Shown: in pieces, positions 53,155 to 62,741 of the stretch
Numbering within the stretch: the first letter of the stretch is position 1
Layout: the number at the start of each line of letters is the position of its first letter
Source of the DNA: Neoroseomonas alkaliterrae
Lineage (GTDB): Bacteria > Pseudomonadota > Alphaproteobacteria > Acetobacterales > Acetobacteraceae
Assembly (NCBI RefSeq): GCF_014199195.1
Contig: NZ_JACIJE010000003.1
Location: 401,604 to 465,603 of the forward strand
Reading direction: 5' to 3'
Length of the DNA stretch: 64,000 nucleotides
Translations under genes and position numbers: made by a program
The notes under the pieces: model-generated
The model's database searches: none
Told to the model about the DNA's origin: nothing
The model's input: the letters and a program-made list of their open reading frames with translations, nothing else

Positions 53155-55449
53155 ATGACCACCGGCGCCCCCCTGCCGCACGACAGCGCCCTCGCGCACT
53201 GCACCGGCGCCGCGCGCTTCGCCGACGACATCCCCGACCCGCCCGGCCTCCTGCACGCCGCCCTCGTCCTGAGCCCCGTCGCGCGCGCCGCAGGCTTCGC
53301 GCTGGACGACACCGGGGCCCGCGCCGTCGAGGGCTTCGTCGCGCTGCTCGATGCGGCAGCCATCCCGGCGCGCAACGACATCTCCCCCACCGGCAAGGGC
53401 GGCGAGCCGCTCTTAGCCGACGGCCCGCTGCGCCATCACGGACAGCCCCTCGCCATGGTGCTGGCCACCACGCGCGATGCCGCGCTGCGCGCCGCCGCGG
53501 CGGTGAAGGTCGCCCCGCGCGACCCGGCGGCGCCCTGCCTCGACATCGAGGACGCGCTCGCCCGCGAGGATTTCCTGATGCCGCCGCAGGTCATCGCGCG
53601 CGGCGATGCGGCGGCGGCCATCGCGGCTGCGCCGCTGACCGCGCGAGGCGAGTTCCGCGCCGGCGGGCAGGAGCATTTCTACCTCGAAGGCCAGGTCGCC
53701 ATCGCCGTGCCGGAGGAGGATGGCAGCCTCGCCATCACCTCCTCGACGCAGCACCCGACGGAGGTGCAGCACATCGCCGCACGCATCCTCGGCTGCGACT
53801 TCAACCGCATCACCGTCACCTGCCGGCGCATGGGCGGCGGCTTCGGCGGCAAGGAGAGCAACGCCTCCTGGGTGGCGGCGGCGGCGGCGCTTGGCGCGCG
53901 CGCGACGGGGCGGCCGGTGAAGCTGCGGCTTGCGCGCAAGGCGGACATGGCGGCGACCGGCAAGCGCCACCCCTTCCTCTTCCGCTGGCAGGCGGGATTC
54001 GACGCGAGCGGGCGCATCCTCGCGCTCGAGGCGCTGCTGGCCGCCGATGGCGGGCACAGCCTCGACCTCACCCCCGGCGTCGTGTTCCGCGCCCTGACCC
54101 ATGCGCTGAACTGCTACGACGTGCCGGATGTGCGGCTGACGGCGCTCGCGCTGCGCACCGACACCGTCTCGCACACCGCCTTCCGCGGCTTCGGCGGCCC
54201 CCAGGGCGTGCTGCTGATGGAGGACGTGATCCGCGCCGTCGCCCGCGCCACGGGGCTGAGCCCGGAGGCGGTGCGCGAGCGCAACTTCGCCGGCGCGCCC
54301 AACGACGCGCGCACCCCCTACGGCCAGGCGCTGGAGGGCGACCTCATCCGCCGCGTCTGGGCCGAATGCATGGCGGATTCGGCGTGGGAGTCGCGCCGCG
54401 CCGAGATCGCCGCCTTCAACGCGAGGCATCCCTTCCTGCGCCGCGGGCTCGGCTCCTTCGCCCTGGCCTTCGGCATCTCCTTCGGCGTGCGGCATCTCAA
54501 CCAGGCCGGGGCGCTGGTGCATGTCTATGCCGACGGCTCGATCCGCCTGAACCATGGCGGGACGGAGATGGGCCAGGGCCTCAACATCAAGGTGGCGCAG
54601 GTCGTGGCGGAGAGTTTCGGCGTGCCGCTCGAGCGCATCCGCGTCACCGCGACGTCCACGGCGGAAGTGCCCAACACCGCGCCGACGGCGGCGAGCACCG
54701 GGTCCGACCTCAATGGCTGGGCGGCGCGCAACGCGGCGCTCGCGATCCGCGGGCGCATGGCCGAGGCCGCCTCCGCGCTGTGGGACGTGCCGCCCGAAGC
54801 CATCGCCTTCGAGCAGGGCCGCGTGCGCGTCGCCCGCCCCGGCGACAACCGCGCTATGGCGTTCGGCGCGCTGGCGCATCACTGCTGGCTCGAACGCATC
54901 AGCCTCTCGGCCACCGGCTTCTACCGCACGCCCGACATCCACTGGGACGCGAAGACGATGCGCGGCGAGCCATTCTTCTACTTCTCCTACGGCGCGGCGA
55001 CGGCAGAGGTGCTGGTGGACAGGCTGACCGGGGAGCATCGCGTGCTGCGCGCCGATCTGGTGCAGGATTGCGGGCGCTCGCTGAACCCCGCGGTGGATCG
55101 CGGCCAGATCGAGGGCGCCTTCGTCCAGGGCCTGGGCTGGCTGACCTGCGAGGAGCTGGTCTGGGACGCCGAGGGCCGCCTGCGGACCCTCGGCCCCTCC
55201 ACCTACAAGATCCCGGGCTCGCGCGATGCGCCGCCGGATCTCCGCATCCGCCTGCTGGCGGATGCCCCGGCGCGCGCGGACACGATCTTCCGCTCGAAGG
55301 CGGTCGGCGAGCCGCCGCTGATGCTCGCGACCGCGGTGTGGAACGCGCTGCGCGACGCGACCGGCGTCGAGCGCCTGGACCTGCCGGCCACACCCGAGCG
55401 GGTGCTGATGGCGCTGATGCAGGAGGGTGCGGCGTCACCCAGGCCGTGA
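53155..55449 (+). CDS. xdhB: Xanthine dehydrogenase large subunit (XdhB, molybdopterin)
   Basis: 764 residues, typical of bacterial XdhB. Molybdopterin contacts: RMGGGFGGKESNASWVAAA near residue 223, TAFRGFGGPQGVLLMEDV near 341, NHGGTEMGQGLNIKVAQVVA near 463. The start MTTGAPLPHDSALAHCTGAA is the usual XdhB N-terminus. It ends in typical words (FRSKAVGEPPLMLATAVWNA) that bind the Glu base. XdhC, needed for Mo cofactor insertion, is not in the window. xdhA and xdhB are separated by a short structured spacer. Confidence 0.95.
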   Translation: MTTGAPLPHDSALAHCTGAARFADDIPDPPGLLHAALVLSPVARAAGFALDDTGARAVEGFVALLDAAAIPARNDISPTGKGGEPLLADGPLRHHGQPLAMVLATTRDAALRAAAAVKVAPRDPAAPCLDIEDALAREDFLMPPQVIARGDAAAAIAAAPLTARGEFRAGGQEHFYLEGQVAIAVPEEDGSLAITSSTQHPTEVQHIAARILGCDFNRITVTCRRMGGGFGGKESNASWVAAAAALGARATGRPVKLRLARKADMAATGKRHPFLFRWQAGFDASGRILALEALLAADGGHSLDLTPGVVFRALTHALNCYDVPDVRLTALALRTDTVSHTAFRGFGGPQGVLLMEDVIRAVARATGLSPEAVRERNFAGAPNDARTPYGQALEGDLIRRVWAECMADSAWESRRAEIAAFNARHPFLRRGLGSFALAFGISFGVRHLNQAGALVHVYADGSIRLNHGGTEMGQGLNIKVAQVVAESFGVPLERIRVTATSTAEVPNTAPTAASTGSDLNGWAARNAALAIRGRMAEAASALWDVPPEAIAFEQGRVRVARPGDNRAMAFGALAHHCWLERISLSATGFYRTPDIHWDAKTMRGEPFFYFSYGAATAEVLVDRLTGEHRVLRADLVQDCGRSLNPAVDRGQIEGAFVQGLGWLTCEELVWDAEGRLRTLGPSTYKIPGSRDAPPDLRIRLLADAPARADTIFRSKAVGEPPLMLATAVWNALRDATGVERLDLPATPERVLMALMQEGAASPRP

Positions 55450-55523
55450 TGGCGGGGCGAGGCGCGCGCAGGGCGGAGGCCATCCGCAGCCGCGAGGATG
55501 CCGTCGCGGCGATGCCCATCTCC

Positions 55524-55612
55524 TGCGGACAAAGGGGCGAACCTTGTCCGCATGGCATGAGGATGGGGTTCCACGCGCGGCCGCCCCACCGGCCTCGCGC
55601 GCCATACCGCGG
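55524..55612 (+). repeat. Dispersed intergenic repeat, copy A
   Basis: Begins with a hairpin (TGCGGACAA at 55524-55532 with TTGTCCGCA at 55544-55552), followed by a conserved stretch ending in GCGCGCCATACC at 55608. The reverse complement of 63559-63640 aligns with it without gaps over about 55 bases, including TTCC then CGCGCGGCCGCCCCACC in both. It sits in the spacer between xdhB and the glutathione transferase gene. The pair is inverted relative to each other. Confidence 0.65.
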
Positions 55613-55641
55613 CCACGGCCGGAACCGGCGCCCCGCGGACC

Positions 55642-56241
55642 TCAGCCGACCGGCACCGTCTCCGCGATCGGGCGCAGCTTCGACACCTCGGCGAACCAGG
55701 CGGCCAGGCGCGGATGCGCCTCGCGCCAGGGCTCGTGCGGGAAGCGGAAATCGAGATAGCCGAGCGCGCAGGCGACCGAGATCGCCCCGATATCCGCAAG
55801 ACCGGTCGGCGGGTCGCGCTCGAGCGCCGCCAGCGCCCGCTCCACCGCCGCCTTCTGCCGCGCGTCGAAGGCGCGCCGCGCCTCGTCCTGCGGATGCTGG
55901 GACTGCATCCGGCGCGCCACCGCCGCATCCATGATGCCATCGGCCGTCGCCTGGCGCAGCAGCGCCTTCAGTCGCTCCGGGCTTCCCACGGGCGGGAAGA
56001 GCGGCGGGGCATCGCCATGCGAATCGAGGAACTCGCAGATCACCGGGCTGTCGAACACGGCGATGCCGTCGGGCGTGAGGAGCGCCGGCACCTTCGAGAG
56101 CGGATTGTTCGCCAGCAGGTCCTCGGGCGAGGCGTGCGGGTTGGTGGTGATCTTCTCGATCCCGCCCTCGAGCCCGCGGGCGATGGCGCAGGCCATCACC
56201 TTGCGGACATAGGGGCTGGCGGCGGAGTAGTGCAGCTTCAT
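55642..56241 (-). CDS. Glutathione S-transferase family protein
   Basis: 199 residues. The thioredoxin-like N-terminal domain reads MKLHYSAASPYVRKVMACAI, with the Ser/Tyr of SPYVRKV near residue 9 (beta-class type), LSKVPALLTPDGIAVFDSPV holds cis-Pro and the glutathione Ser contact (DSPVICEFLD). The helical C-terminal domain follows (LADIGAISVACALGYLDFRF). Probably detoxifies an electrophile or works as an isomerase. Lies next to gloB on the same strand, 13 bases away, which suits a detoxification pair. Confidence 0.88.
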   Translation of the reverse strand: MKLHYSAASPYVRKVMACAIARGLEGGIEKITTNPHASPEDLLANNPLSKVPALLTPDGIAVFDSPVICEFLDSHGDAPPLFPPVGSPERLKALLRQATADGIMDAAVARRMQSQHPQDEARRAFDARQKAAVERALAALERDPPTGLADIGAISVACALGYLDFRFPHEPWREAHPRLAAWFAEVSKLRPIAETVPVG

Positions 56242-56254
56242 CCCGGCATCCTCC

Positions 56255-56980
56255 TCAGCGGAAATCGTCCTTGGCCTTGCGGATGCGCGCGAGCGCCTCG
56301 GCGTCGGCGGCGCGCATGAAGGGGTTGGCGGCGAGTTCCTCGCCGATGGTGGTGGGCACCGTGGCGCGGCCCTCGGCGCGCTGGCGCGTGATCTCGTCGG
56401 CGCGGGCGCGCAGGGCGGGATTGCCGGGCTCGACCGTCAGCGCGAAGCGGGCGTTGCTCTCGCTGTATTCGTGGCCGCAGCAGACGAGCGTTTCCGGCGG
56501 CAGGGAAGCGAGGCGCTGCAGGCTCTCGAACATCTCGGCCGCGGTGCCCTCGAGCAGCCGCCCGCAGCCGAGGGAGAACAGCGTATCGCCGCAGAGCAGG
56601 ATGCTGCAGTCGGGGAAGTTGTAGGCGATGTGGCCGCGGGTGTGCCCGTCGCTGGCGATGATCTCCGCCGGCACGCCGAGCACATCGGCCCTCTGGCCCG
56701 GGCTGACCGCGACATCGAGCGGCGGCAGGCGATGCGCATCGGCGGCATTGCCCATCACCTTCGCCCCATAGCGCTTCACCAGTTCAGCCACGCCGCCGAC
56801 ATGGTCGCCGTGGTGGTGGGTCAGCAGGATGAGGTCGAGCCGCCCGCCCGCCGCCTCCACCGCCGCCGCGACCGGGCCGGCCTCCCCGGGGTCGCAGACG
56901 GCGACGCGCCCGTCGGGGGCGCGCAGCAGCCAGGCATAGTTGTCGGAAAGACACGGCACGGCGGTCACCGTGATGGGCAT
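56255..56980 (-). CDS. gloB: Hydroxyacylglutathione hydrolase (glyoxalase II)
   Basis: 241 residues, normal for GloB. Metallo-beta-lactamase fold: LILLTHHHGDHVGGVAELV near residue 54 holds the Zn-binding HxHxDH, TRGHIAYNFP near 114 the next His, LLCGDTLFSLGCGRLLEGT near 129 the bridging Asp, and CCGHEYSESNARFA near 168 another His. Hydrolyses S-D-lactoylglutathione, ending the methylglyoxal pathway. Upstream of the glutathione transferase gene by 13 bases. Confidence 0.95.
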   Translation of the reverse strand: MPITVTAVPCLSDNYAWLLRAPDGRVAVCDPGEAGPVAAAVEAAGGRLDLILLTHHHGDHVGGVAELVKRYGAKVMGNAADAHRLPPLDVAVSPGQRADVLGVPAEIIASDGHTRGHIAYNFPDCSILLCGDTLFSLGCGRLLEGTAAEMFESLQRLASLPPETLVCCGHEYSESNARFALTVEPGNPALRARADEITRQRAEGRATVPTTIGEELAANPFMRAADAEALARIRKAKDDFR

Positions 56981-57049
56981 CGTGCATCCACTCCTCGAGC
57001 ATGGCGCCCGACCATCCCATGCCGCGCGCGTCGCCCCTATATCCCCCGC

Positions 57050-57742
57050 ATGGGAGCGGAGGTCCACGGGCTCGCAACGTTCTACGGCTCGGCGCCGGGT
57101 GCCGCCGCGTCGCGGCTGGTCGCGCAGCGCCTGCGGGCGCTGTGGCCGTCGCTGCGCGGGCTCGGCCTGCTCGGCATCGGCCACGCCACGCCCTATATGC
57201 CACTGTGGGAGGCCGAGGCGGCCCGGGCGATCGCCCTGACCCCCGCCCAGCTCGGCCCGCCCCCCGCCGGCCCCGGCGCGCGCCTCGCCGCCGCGGAGGA
57301 TGCGCTGCCCTTCCCCGACCTCTCCTTCGACCGGGTGCTGCTGGTCCATGGGCTGGAGATGTCCGAGAACGTGCGCCGCCTGCTGCGCGAGATCTGGCGC
57401 GTGCTGAAGGATGACGGGCGGCTGATGGTGGTCGCGCCGAACCGCCGCGGCATCTGGGCGCATTCGGAACACACCCCCTTCGGCCACGGCCAGCCCTATT
57501 CGCCGGGCCAGGTGACGCGGCTGCTCGAACGCCACCTGTTCCGCGTCGAGCGGCGCGACAGCGCGCTCTACACCCCGCCCTACGCGCCCTTCCTGCGCGC
57601 CGGAAATGCCTGGGAGCGCTGCGGCCGGGCGATCTGGCCGGCGCGCTATGCGGGCCTGGCCATCGTGGAGGCGCAGAAGGACCTGCTCGCGGCGATGCCG
57701 GCCGGGGCGGTGGCGGCGCGGCGCGTCGTGATGCCGGCCTGA
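57050..57742 (+). CDS. Class I SAM-dependent methyltransferase
   Basis: 230 residues. The product starts MGAEVHGLATFYGSAPGAAA, and the SAM-binding motif is degenerate (LGLLGIGHATPYMPLW). It has the Methyltransf_11-type block ALPFPDLSFDRVLLVHGLEM near residue 82 and LLREIWRVLKDDGRLMVVAP near 108. The protein family is the one beside gloB in many alphaproteobacteria. Substrate unknown. Divergent from gloB with about 70 bases between the starts. Confidence 0.82.
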   Translation: MGAEVHGLATFYGSAPGAAASRLVAQRLRALWPSLRGLGLLGIGHATPYMPLWEAEAARAIALTPAQLGPPPAGPGARLAAAEDALPFPDLSFDRVLLVHGLEMSENVRRLLREIWRVLKDDGRLMVVAPNRRGIWAHSEHTPFGHGQPYSPGQVTRLLERHLFRVERRDSALYTPPYAPFLRAGNAWERCGRAIWPARYAGLAIVEAQKDLLAAMPAGAVAARRVVMPA

Positions 57743-58069
57743 GCCGGCCCTGCCGGGGGCGGCGGCGGGATCGCGCAGGCATGCCGCGACCCTCGGCACG
57801 CCTCCGCCCTGCCGTGCGGCTCGGGCGGGCACGCGGGGTGGCGATTCCCGGCGGCCTGCCGGACGCTTCGCGCCGCCCGTCCCGTGCCCTGGCATGGCCC
57901 CGATCCCCGGCCGGCGGCGGGCCCTGCGCGCGAGGCCCGGCCTGACACGCGGCACCGCCTTGACCCCGCCACACCCCCTTGCGATACGCCGCCGTCCCGG
58001 ATTCCCCGGGCCCAGCCTGCCGGGGCGTCCCGCCGGCATCACCCACGCGACAAGAGGCCGAACCAAGCC
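57743..58069. other. Upstream region of metK
   Basis: 327 bases with no gene. It should hold the metK promoter and leader. I looked for a SAM riboswitch and saw no clear SAM-I, SAM-II or SAM/SAH fold by eye; a covariance search would settle it. Confidence 0.45.
57960..57988 (+). promoter_or_regulatory. Candidate promoter of metK
   Basis: TTGACC (57960-57965), 17-base spacer, GATACG (57983-57988). The -35 box matches the consensus at five of six positions; the -10 box at three. Its position would give an ~75-base leader. Confidence 0.35.
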
Positions 58070-59257
58070 ATGCGCGACACCGGCGAATTCCTCTTCACCT
58101 CCGAATCCGTGTCCGAGGGCCATCCCGACAAGGTGGCGGACCGCATCTCGGACACGGTGCTGGACGCCTTCCTCACCGCCGATCCCTATTCCCGCGTGGC
58201 CTGCGAGACGCTCGTCACCACCAACCGCGTCGTGCTGGCGGGCGAGGTGCGCGGCCCCTCCTCGGTCACGCCCGAATACCTCATGCACCTCGCGCGCATG
58301 GCCATCCACGACATCGGCTACGAGCAGGACGGCTTCCACTGGCAGCACGCCGACATCGCCTGCCACCTGCACGCCCAGTCCGCCCACATCGCGCAGGGCG
58401 TGGACGCGGCCGGCAACAAGGACGAGGGCGCGGGCGACCAGGGCATCATGTTCGGCTACGCCTGCCGCGAGACGCCGGACCTCATGCCCGCCCCGCTGTT
58501 CTACGCCCACCTGATCCTGCGGCGGATCAGCGAGATGCGCCGCAACAAGGACAAGGCGGTGGAAGGGCTGCTGCCCGACGCCAAGTCCCAGGTCACGCTG
58601 CGCTACGTGGACGGCAAGCCGGTCGGCGCCACCTCCGTCGTCGTCTCGACCCAGCATGTCGAGGGGCTCGAGCAGGCCGAGATCAAGCGCATGCTTCGCC
58701 CGATCGTCGAATCCACCCTGCCCAAGGGCTGGATGTGCCCGGACAACGAGTTCTACGTGAACCCGACCGGCAAGTTCGTGATCGGCGGCCCGGACGGCGA
58801 CTGCGGCCTGACGGGGCGCAAGATCATCGTGGACACCTACGGCGGCGCGGCCCCGCATGGCGGCGGCGCGTTCAGCGGCAAGGACCCCACCAAGGTGGAC
58901 CGCTCGGCGGCCTATGCCGCGCGCTACGTGGCCAAGAACGTCGTCGCCGCGGGCCTCGCGGACCGCTGCACCATCCAGGTCTCCTACGCGATCGGCGTCT
59001 CGAAGCCGCTCAGCGTCTATTTCGACCTGCACGGCACCGGCAAGGACATCGACGAGGCGAAGCTCGCCAAGGTGGTGGACGGCCTCGTGAACCTCTCCCC
59101 GCGCGGCATCCGCGAGCACCTGCACCTCAACCGCCCGATCTATGTGCCGACCTCGGCCTACGGCCATTTCGGCCGCACGCCGGATGCGGAGAAGGGCACC
59201 TTCACCTGGGAGAAGACCGACCTGGTGGACGAGCTGAAGCGGGCCTTCGGCAGGTGA
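58070..59257 (+). CDS. metK: S-adenosylmethionine synthetase MetK
   Basis: 395 residues, normal. Makes SAM from methionine and ATP. Blocks: [19 protein letters not shown] near residue 11 (ATP His), [21 protein letters not shown] near 122, [19 protein letters not shown] near 265 (phosphate-binding loop GGGAFSGKD). Starts [18 protein letters not shown]. It is followed by trmB starting in its stop codon, so SAM-making and SAM-using genes are joined. Confidence 0.97.
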   Translation: MRDTGEFLFTSESVSEGHPDKVADRISDTVLDAFLTADPYSRVACETLVTTNRVVLAGEVRGPSSVTPEYLMHLARMAIHDIGYEQDGFHWQHADIACHLHAQSAHIAQGVDAAGNKDEGAGDQGIMFGYACRETPDLMPAPLFYAHLILRRISEMRRNKDKAVEGLLPDAKSQVTLRYVDGKPVGATSVVVSTQHVEGLEQAEIKRMLRPIVESTLPKGWMCPDNEFYVNPTGKFVIGGPDGDCGLTGRKIIVDTYGGAAPHGGGAFSGKDPTKVDRSAAYAARYVAKNVVAAGLADRCTIQVSYAIGVSKPLSVYFDLHGTGKDIDEAKLAKVVDGLVNLSPRGIREHLHLNRPIYVPTSAYGHFGRTPDAEKGTFTWEKTDLVDELKRAFGR

Positions 59258-60105
59258 GGGGCCACGGCGCCGGACCGGACGGCGCGCCGGGTGCCCGCAA
59301 GGGGCCGCCCGCCCGTCCGGCGCGGGCAGCCGCGCCCGGGCCGTCCCGGGCGTCGGCTTCCCCCGGCGCGCCGCCACCCGCCCCGCATCGCGCGCCCGCC
59401 CTCACGCCCGAGGGCGTGCCGGACCGCCTCTACGGCCGACGGCGCGGCCATCCGCTGCGCCCGCGGCAGGAAAGGCTGCTTGCCCAGGCCCTGCCCCGCT
59501 TCCGCCTGACCGCGGCGGAGGCGACGCATCCCCGCGCGGTGTTCGGCTCCGCCGATCTCTGGCTCGAGGTGGGCTTCGGCGGGGGCGAGCACACCCTCGC
59601 CCTGCGGGCCGAGCGGCCCGAGGTTGCGCTGATCGCCTCCGAGGTGTTCGAGAACGGGCTCTGCTCCCTTCTTGCCCGCCTCGTCCCCGAGGGTGCCGAG
59701 GCCACCACCGAGCCGCCCGCGCGCCTGCGCCTCTGGCCCGAGGATGCGCGCCACCTCGTCGCCCTGCTGCCCGCCGGCAGCCTCGCGCGGCTCTACCTGA
59801 TGTTCCCCGACCCCTGGCCCAAGGCGCGCCACGCCAAGCGCCGCTTCGTCCACCCGGCGATGCTGCCCGCCGTCGCGCGCGTGCTGCGCGAAGGCGCGGA
59901 ATGGTGGATCGCCAGCGACGATCCGACCTACCAGCAATGGGTCGAGGACACCTTCGCCGCCCAGCCCTTCTTCGCCCGCAGCCTCCATGCGGCGGGCGAG
60001 CGCCCCGCCGGCTGGCACCCCACCCGCTACGAGGCGAAGGCGATCCGCGAGGGCCGCGTGCCCCACTACTGGACCTTCACCCGGACGGCGGCGCCATGGA
60101 GCTGA
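59254..60105 (+). CDS. trmB: tRNA (guanine-N7-)-methyltransferase TrmB
   Basis: 283 residues if started at GTG 59254, which overlaps the metK stop (GTGA), an arrangement implying coupling. Residues 1-54 would then be a Pro/Ala/Arg-rich tail; the homologous part begins at [20 protein letters not shown] near residue 57, so GTG 59416 is a plausible shorter start. Motifs: [20 protein letters not shown] (SAM site) near 106 and [20 protein letters not shown] near 183. Methylates G46 in the tRNA variable loop. Its end overlaps the next gene by ten bases. Confidence 0.9.
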   Translation: MRGHGAGPDGAPGARKGPPARPARAAAPGPSRASASPGAPPPAPHRAPALTPEGVPDRLYGRRRGHPLRPRQERLLAQALPRFRLTAAEATHPRAVFGSADLWLEVGFGGGEHTLALRAERPEVALIASEVFENGLCSLLARLVPEGAEATTEPPARLRLWPEDARHLVALLPAGSLARLYLMFPDPWPKARHAKRRFVHPAMLPAVARVLREGAEWWIASDDPTYQQWVEDTFAAQPFFARSLHAAGERPAGWHPTRYEAKAIREGRVPHYWTFTRTAAPWS

Positions 60106-60854
60106 CCGGCGCCGCCGCGCTCGTCACCGGCGCGGGCTCCGGCCTCGGCGCCGCGACGGCCGAGGCGCTCGCCGCCGCCGGCGCCCGTGTCGTCGCGCTG
60201 GACCTCAACGCCGAAGGGCTCGCCGCGCTCGCCGCGCGCTGCGGCGCCGTGCCGGTGGTGGGTGATGTCGCCGAGCAGGCCGACGTCGCCGGCGCCATCG
60301 CCACCGCCGCCGGGCTCGGCCCGCTGCGCATCGCGGTGAACTGCGCGGGCATCGCGCCCGCCGCGCGCGTGGTCGGGCGCTCGGGCGCGCACGACCTCGC
60401 GCTGTTCGAGAAGACGCTGCGCGTGAACCTCACCGGCACCTTCAACGTGCTGCGCCTCGCCGCGCAGCGCATGCAGGCCGAGCCACCCACCGCCCCCGAC
60501 GGCGAGCGCGGCGTCATCGTCAACACCGCCTCCATCGCCGCCGAGGACGGGCAGGTGGGCCAATGCGCCTATGCCGCCTCCAAGGCGGGGGTGATGGGCC
60601 TGACGCTGCCCGCGGCGCGGGAGCTGGCGAAGTCCGGCATCCGCGTCGTCACCATCGCGCCCGGCCTGTTCGAGACGCCGATGCTCGCCGGCCTGCCCGA
60701 GCCCGCGCAGGCGGCGATCCGCGCGCTGCCGCCCTTCCCCGCGCGGCTCGGCCGGCCGGAGGAGTTCGCCGCGCTGGTGCTCGCGATCGCGGCGAACCCG
60801 CTGCTCAACGGCACCACGCTGCGCTTCGACTCCGCGCTGCGCCTGCCGCCCTGA
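60096..60854 (+). CDS. Short-chain dehydrogenase, 3-hydroxyacyl-CoA dehydrogenase type-2-like
   Basis: 252 residues. SDR signatures: ALVTGAGSGLGAATAEALAA near residue 8 (cofactor), NCAGIAP near 83, NTASIAAEDGQVGQCAYAASKAG with the catalytic Ser, Tyr and Lys near 147-167. The wording FETPMLAGLPEPAQAAIRAL and LLNGTTLRFDSALRLPP is that of the HSD10/17-beta-HSD10 group, which oxidises 3-hydroxyacyl-CoA in fatty-acid or branched-chain amino acid breakdown. Start overlaps trmB by ten bases. Confidence 0.9.
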   Translation: MELTGAAALVTGAGSGLGAATAEALAAAGARVVALDLNAEGLAALAARCGAVPVVGDVAEQADVAGAIATAAGLGPLRIAVNCAGIAPAARVVGRSGAHDLALFEKTLRVNLTGTFNVLRLAAQRMQAEPPTAPDGERGVIVNTASIAAEDGQVGQCAYAASKAGVMGLTLPAARELAKSGIRVVTIAPGLFETPMLAGLPEPAQAAIRALPPFPARLGRPEEFAALVLAIAANPLLNGTTLRFDSALRLPP

Positions 60855-60861
60855 GGCACCC

Positions 60862-61920
60862 ATGCTCGCCGAAGCGGTGCTGCGGCACCTCGCCTTCGCC
60901 GCCGGTCTCGCGGTGCTCTCGGCGCTGGTGGTGCGGCTGATGATCGCCTGGCCGATCCTCGACCACCCGAATGCGCGCTCCTCCCACACCCGGCCGACGC
61001 CGCGCGGCGGCGGGCTTGGCGTGGTGCTGGCCTTCGTCGTGGGCATGGCGGCGCTGTATGTCGGCGCGGCCTATGCGCGCCTGCCCCCGCCGCAGTTCCT
61101 CGGCGTGATCGGCGCGGCGGTGGCGATCGCGGCGGTCTCGCTGTGGGACGACGTGAAGGACCTGCGCTTCTCGGTGAAGCTCGCCGCGCAGGCGGGGGCG
61201 GCGCTCGTCGCCATGGCGGCGGGGCTCACGCTGGACAGCCTCGCCCTGCCCTGGATCGGGGAGGTGCCGCTCGGCTGGATCGGCCTGCCGCTGACTCTGT
61301 TCTGGATCGTCGGCTGCACCAATGCGCTGAACTTCATGGACGGGCTCGACGGGCTGGTGGGGGGCTCGGTCTTCCTCGCCGCGGTCATCCTCTGCGTCGT
61401 CGCGGCGGGTCAGGGCGGGTGGTTCGTCTATGCGGCGGCGCTGCTGCTGGCCGCGGGGCTCGCCGGCTTCCTGCCCTTCAACCTGCATCCGGCGCGCATC
61501 TTCATGGGCGATGTCGGCAGCCAGTTCCTCGGCTTCATGATGGCGGTGCTGGCGGTGGCGGCGGCGCGCTTCGACGCGGCGCAGGTCTCCTTCCTGATCG
61601 TGCCGCTGCTGCTCTTCGGCCTGCTCTTCGATGCCGCCTTCACGCTGCTCCGCCGCGCCGCGATGGGCGAGCGCATCGCGGCCGCGCATCGCACGCATCT
61701 CTACCAGATGGCGCAGCGCAGCGGCATGACGGTGCGCGCCGTCGCCGCGCTGCATTGGAGCTTCGTGCTTTTCCACGGCGCGCTCGTCGCGCTGTTCCTG
61801 CACCTGCCGTCCGGGTGGAAGCCGCTGGTGGTGCTGCCGGCGCTGATCGTGCAATGCGCCTGGCTGCTGCATGTCGCGCGGCGTGTGCGCCGCGCCGGCC
61901 TCACCTGGTCAGCGGAATGA
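60862..61920 (+). CDS. WecA/MraY-family glycosyl-1-phosphate transferase
   Basis: 352 residues, about ten membrane helices. Catalytic blocks: RSSHTRPTPRGGGLGVVLA near residue 35, SLWDDVKDLRFSVKL near 93 (DDxxD), TNALNFMDGLDGLVGGSVF near 153, HPARIFMGDVGSQFLGFMMA near 211. This is the WecA-like (GPT family 4) type that transfers a sugar phosphate to undecaprenyl phosphate to start O-antigen or capsule units. Tail-to-tail with the YjbF lipoprotein gene, overlapping by 20 bases. The exact sugar is unknown. Confidence 0.88.
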   Translation: MLAEAVLRHLAFAAGLAVLSALVVRLMIAWPILDHPNARSSHTRPTPRGGGLGVVLAFVVGMAALYVGAAYARLPPPQFLGVIGAAVAIAAVSLWDDVKDLRFSVKLAAQAGAALVAMAAGLTLDSLALPWIGEVPLGWIGLPLTLFWIVGCTNALNFMDGLDGLVGGSVFLAAVILCVVAAGQGGWFVYAAALLLAAGLAGFLPFNLHPARIFMGDVGSQFLGFMMAVLAVAAARFDAAQVSFLIVPLLLFGLLFDAAFTLLRRAAMGERIAAAHRTHLYQMAQRSGMTVRAVAALHWSFVLFHGALVALFLHLPSGWKPLVVLPALIVQCAWLLHVARRVRRAGLTWSAE

Positions 61921-62593
61921 CCTCGGCTGCCGCCGGCATCGCGAGGATCTCCACCACCAGCATCGGCAGCCCGTCGCCGATCCATTGCTCGGAGCGGAAC
62001 ACCGCGCCGCTGCGCGCATCCGCCCAGAAGCGGTTGGTGAAGCGCGCATCGCCGCGGCAGGTCTCCTCGACGAGCAGCGTATCCTCCGCAGCCGCGCCCG
62101 CGCGCATGCGGCAGTCGAGCCGCACGCCGAAGCGCATCCGCGCCGGGTCGCTGCCGGAGCGCATCACGTCCACCACGCGCGTGCCGCGCCACTCGCCCTC
62201 CCCGGCATCGCCACCGGCGGCGAGGCGCGCGAGCGGATCCGCACCGTCGAAGCGCGTCGCCGCCAGCACCTCGCGCAGCCCGGCGGTGGCGACCACGCGC
62301 GCGCCCTCGGTCGCCACCACCACCCCGCCGGAGGTGCGCCACAGGCGCCGCTCGCCCTCCTCCTGCAGCAGGGTCGCGATGCCGCGGCGCGAGCCGAGTA
62401 TGAGGCGCAGGGCCGTCTCGCCCGGCGCGGCCTCGGTAGCTTCGCCGTCCCAGGTGGCCTCGCGCTCGGAGGGTGCTGTGATCATTCCCACGATCTGCGG
62501 CACCGGCCAGGCGACGACGTTCAGGATGTCGGCGCCGGTGGTCTGGCCGCAGGCGGCGAGAAGGGCGGGCAGGGCCATGCGGAACCATCGCAT
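61901..62593 (-). CDS. YjbF/GfcB-like lipoprotein
   Basis: 230 residues. Signal peptide with lipobox LLAACG (Cys15), so lipid-anchored. It has the words LRLILGSRRGIATLLQEEG, GERRLWRTSGGVVVATEGA and VVATAGLREVLAATRFDGADPLA typical of the YjbF/GfcB family, which works with exopolysaccharide/group 4 capsule genes. Convergent with the WecA-like gene, overlapping its last 20 bases. On the minus strand, TATTAT (62610-62615) may be its -10 box. Confidence 0.78.
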   Translation of the reverse strand: MRWFRMALPALLAACGQTTGADILNVVAWPVPQIVGMITAPSEREATWDGEATEAAPGETALRLILGSRRGIATLLQEEGERRLWRTSGGVVVATEGARVVATAGLREVLAATRFDGADPLARLAAGGDAGEGEWRGTRVVDVMRSGSDPARMRFGVRLDCRMRAGAAAEDTLLVEETCRGDARFTNRFWADARSGAVFRSEQWIGDGLPMLVVEILAMPAAAEVIPLTR

Positions 62594-62741
62594 AACGAGA
62601 TAATATCATCGCGCAACGCTACCGGAAGGCGAAATCCCCGAACGCCTCCCTCCCCGGGGTGCCCTGGATGCGCGGGGCGCGCTGCGCCATCATGCCGGCG
62701 GTGCTTCAGGCGGCCTTCCCCGCCGCTTTGCTGCCCGGCCG

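Noticed and set aside
57743..58069. SAM riboswitch before metK
   Set aside because: No recognisable SAM-I, SAM-II or SAM/SAH core by eye; a covariance-model search would be decisive.
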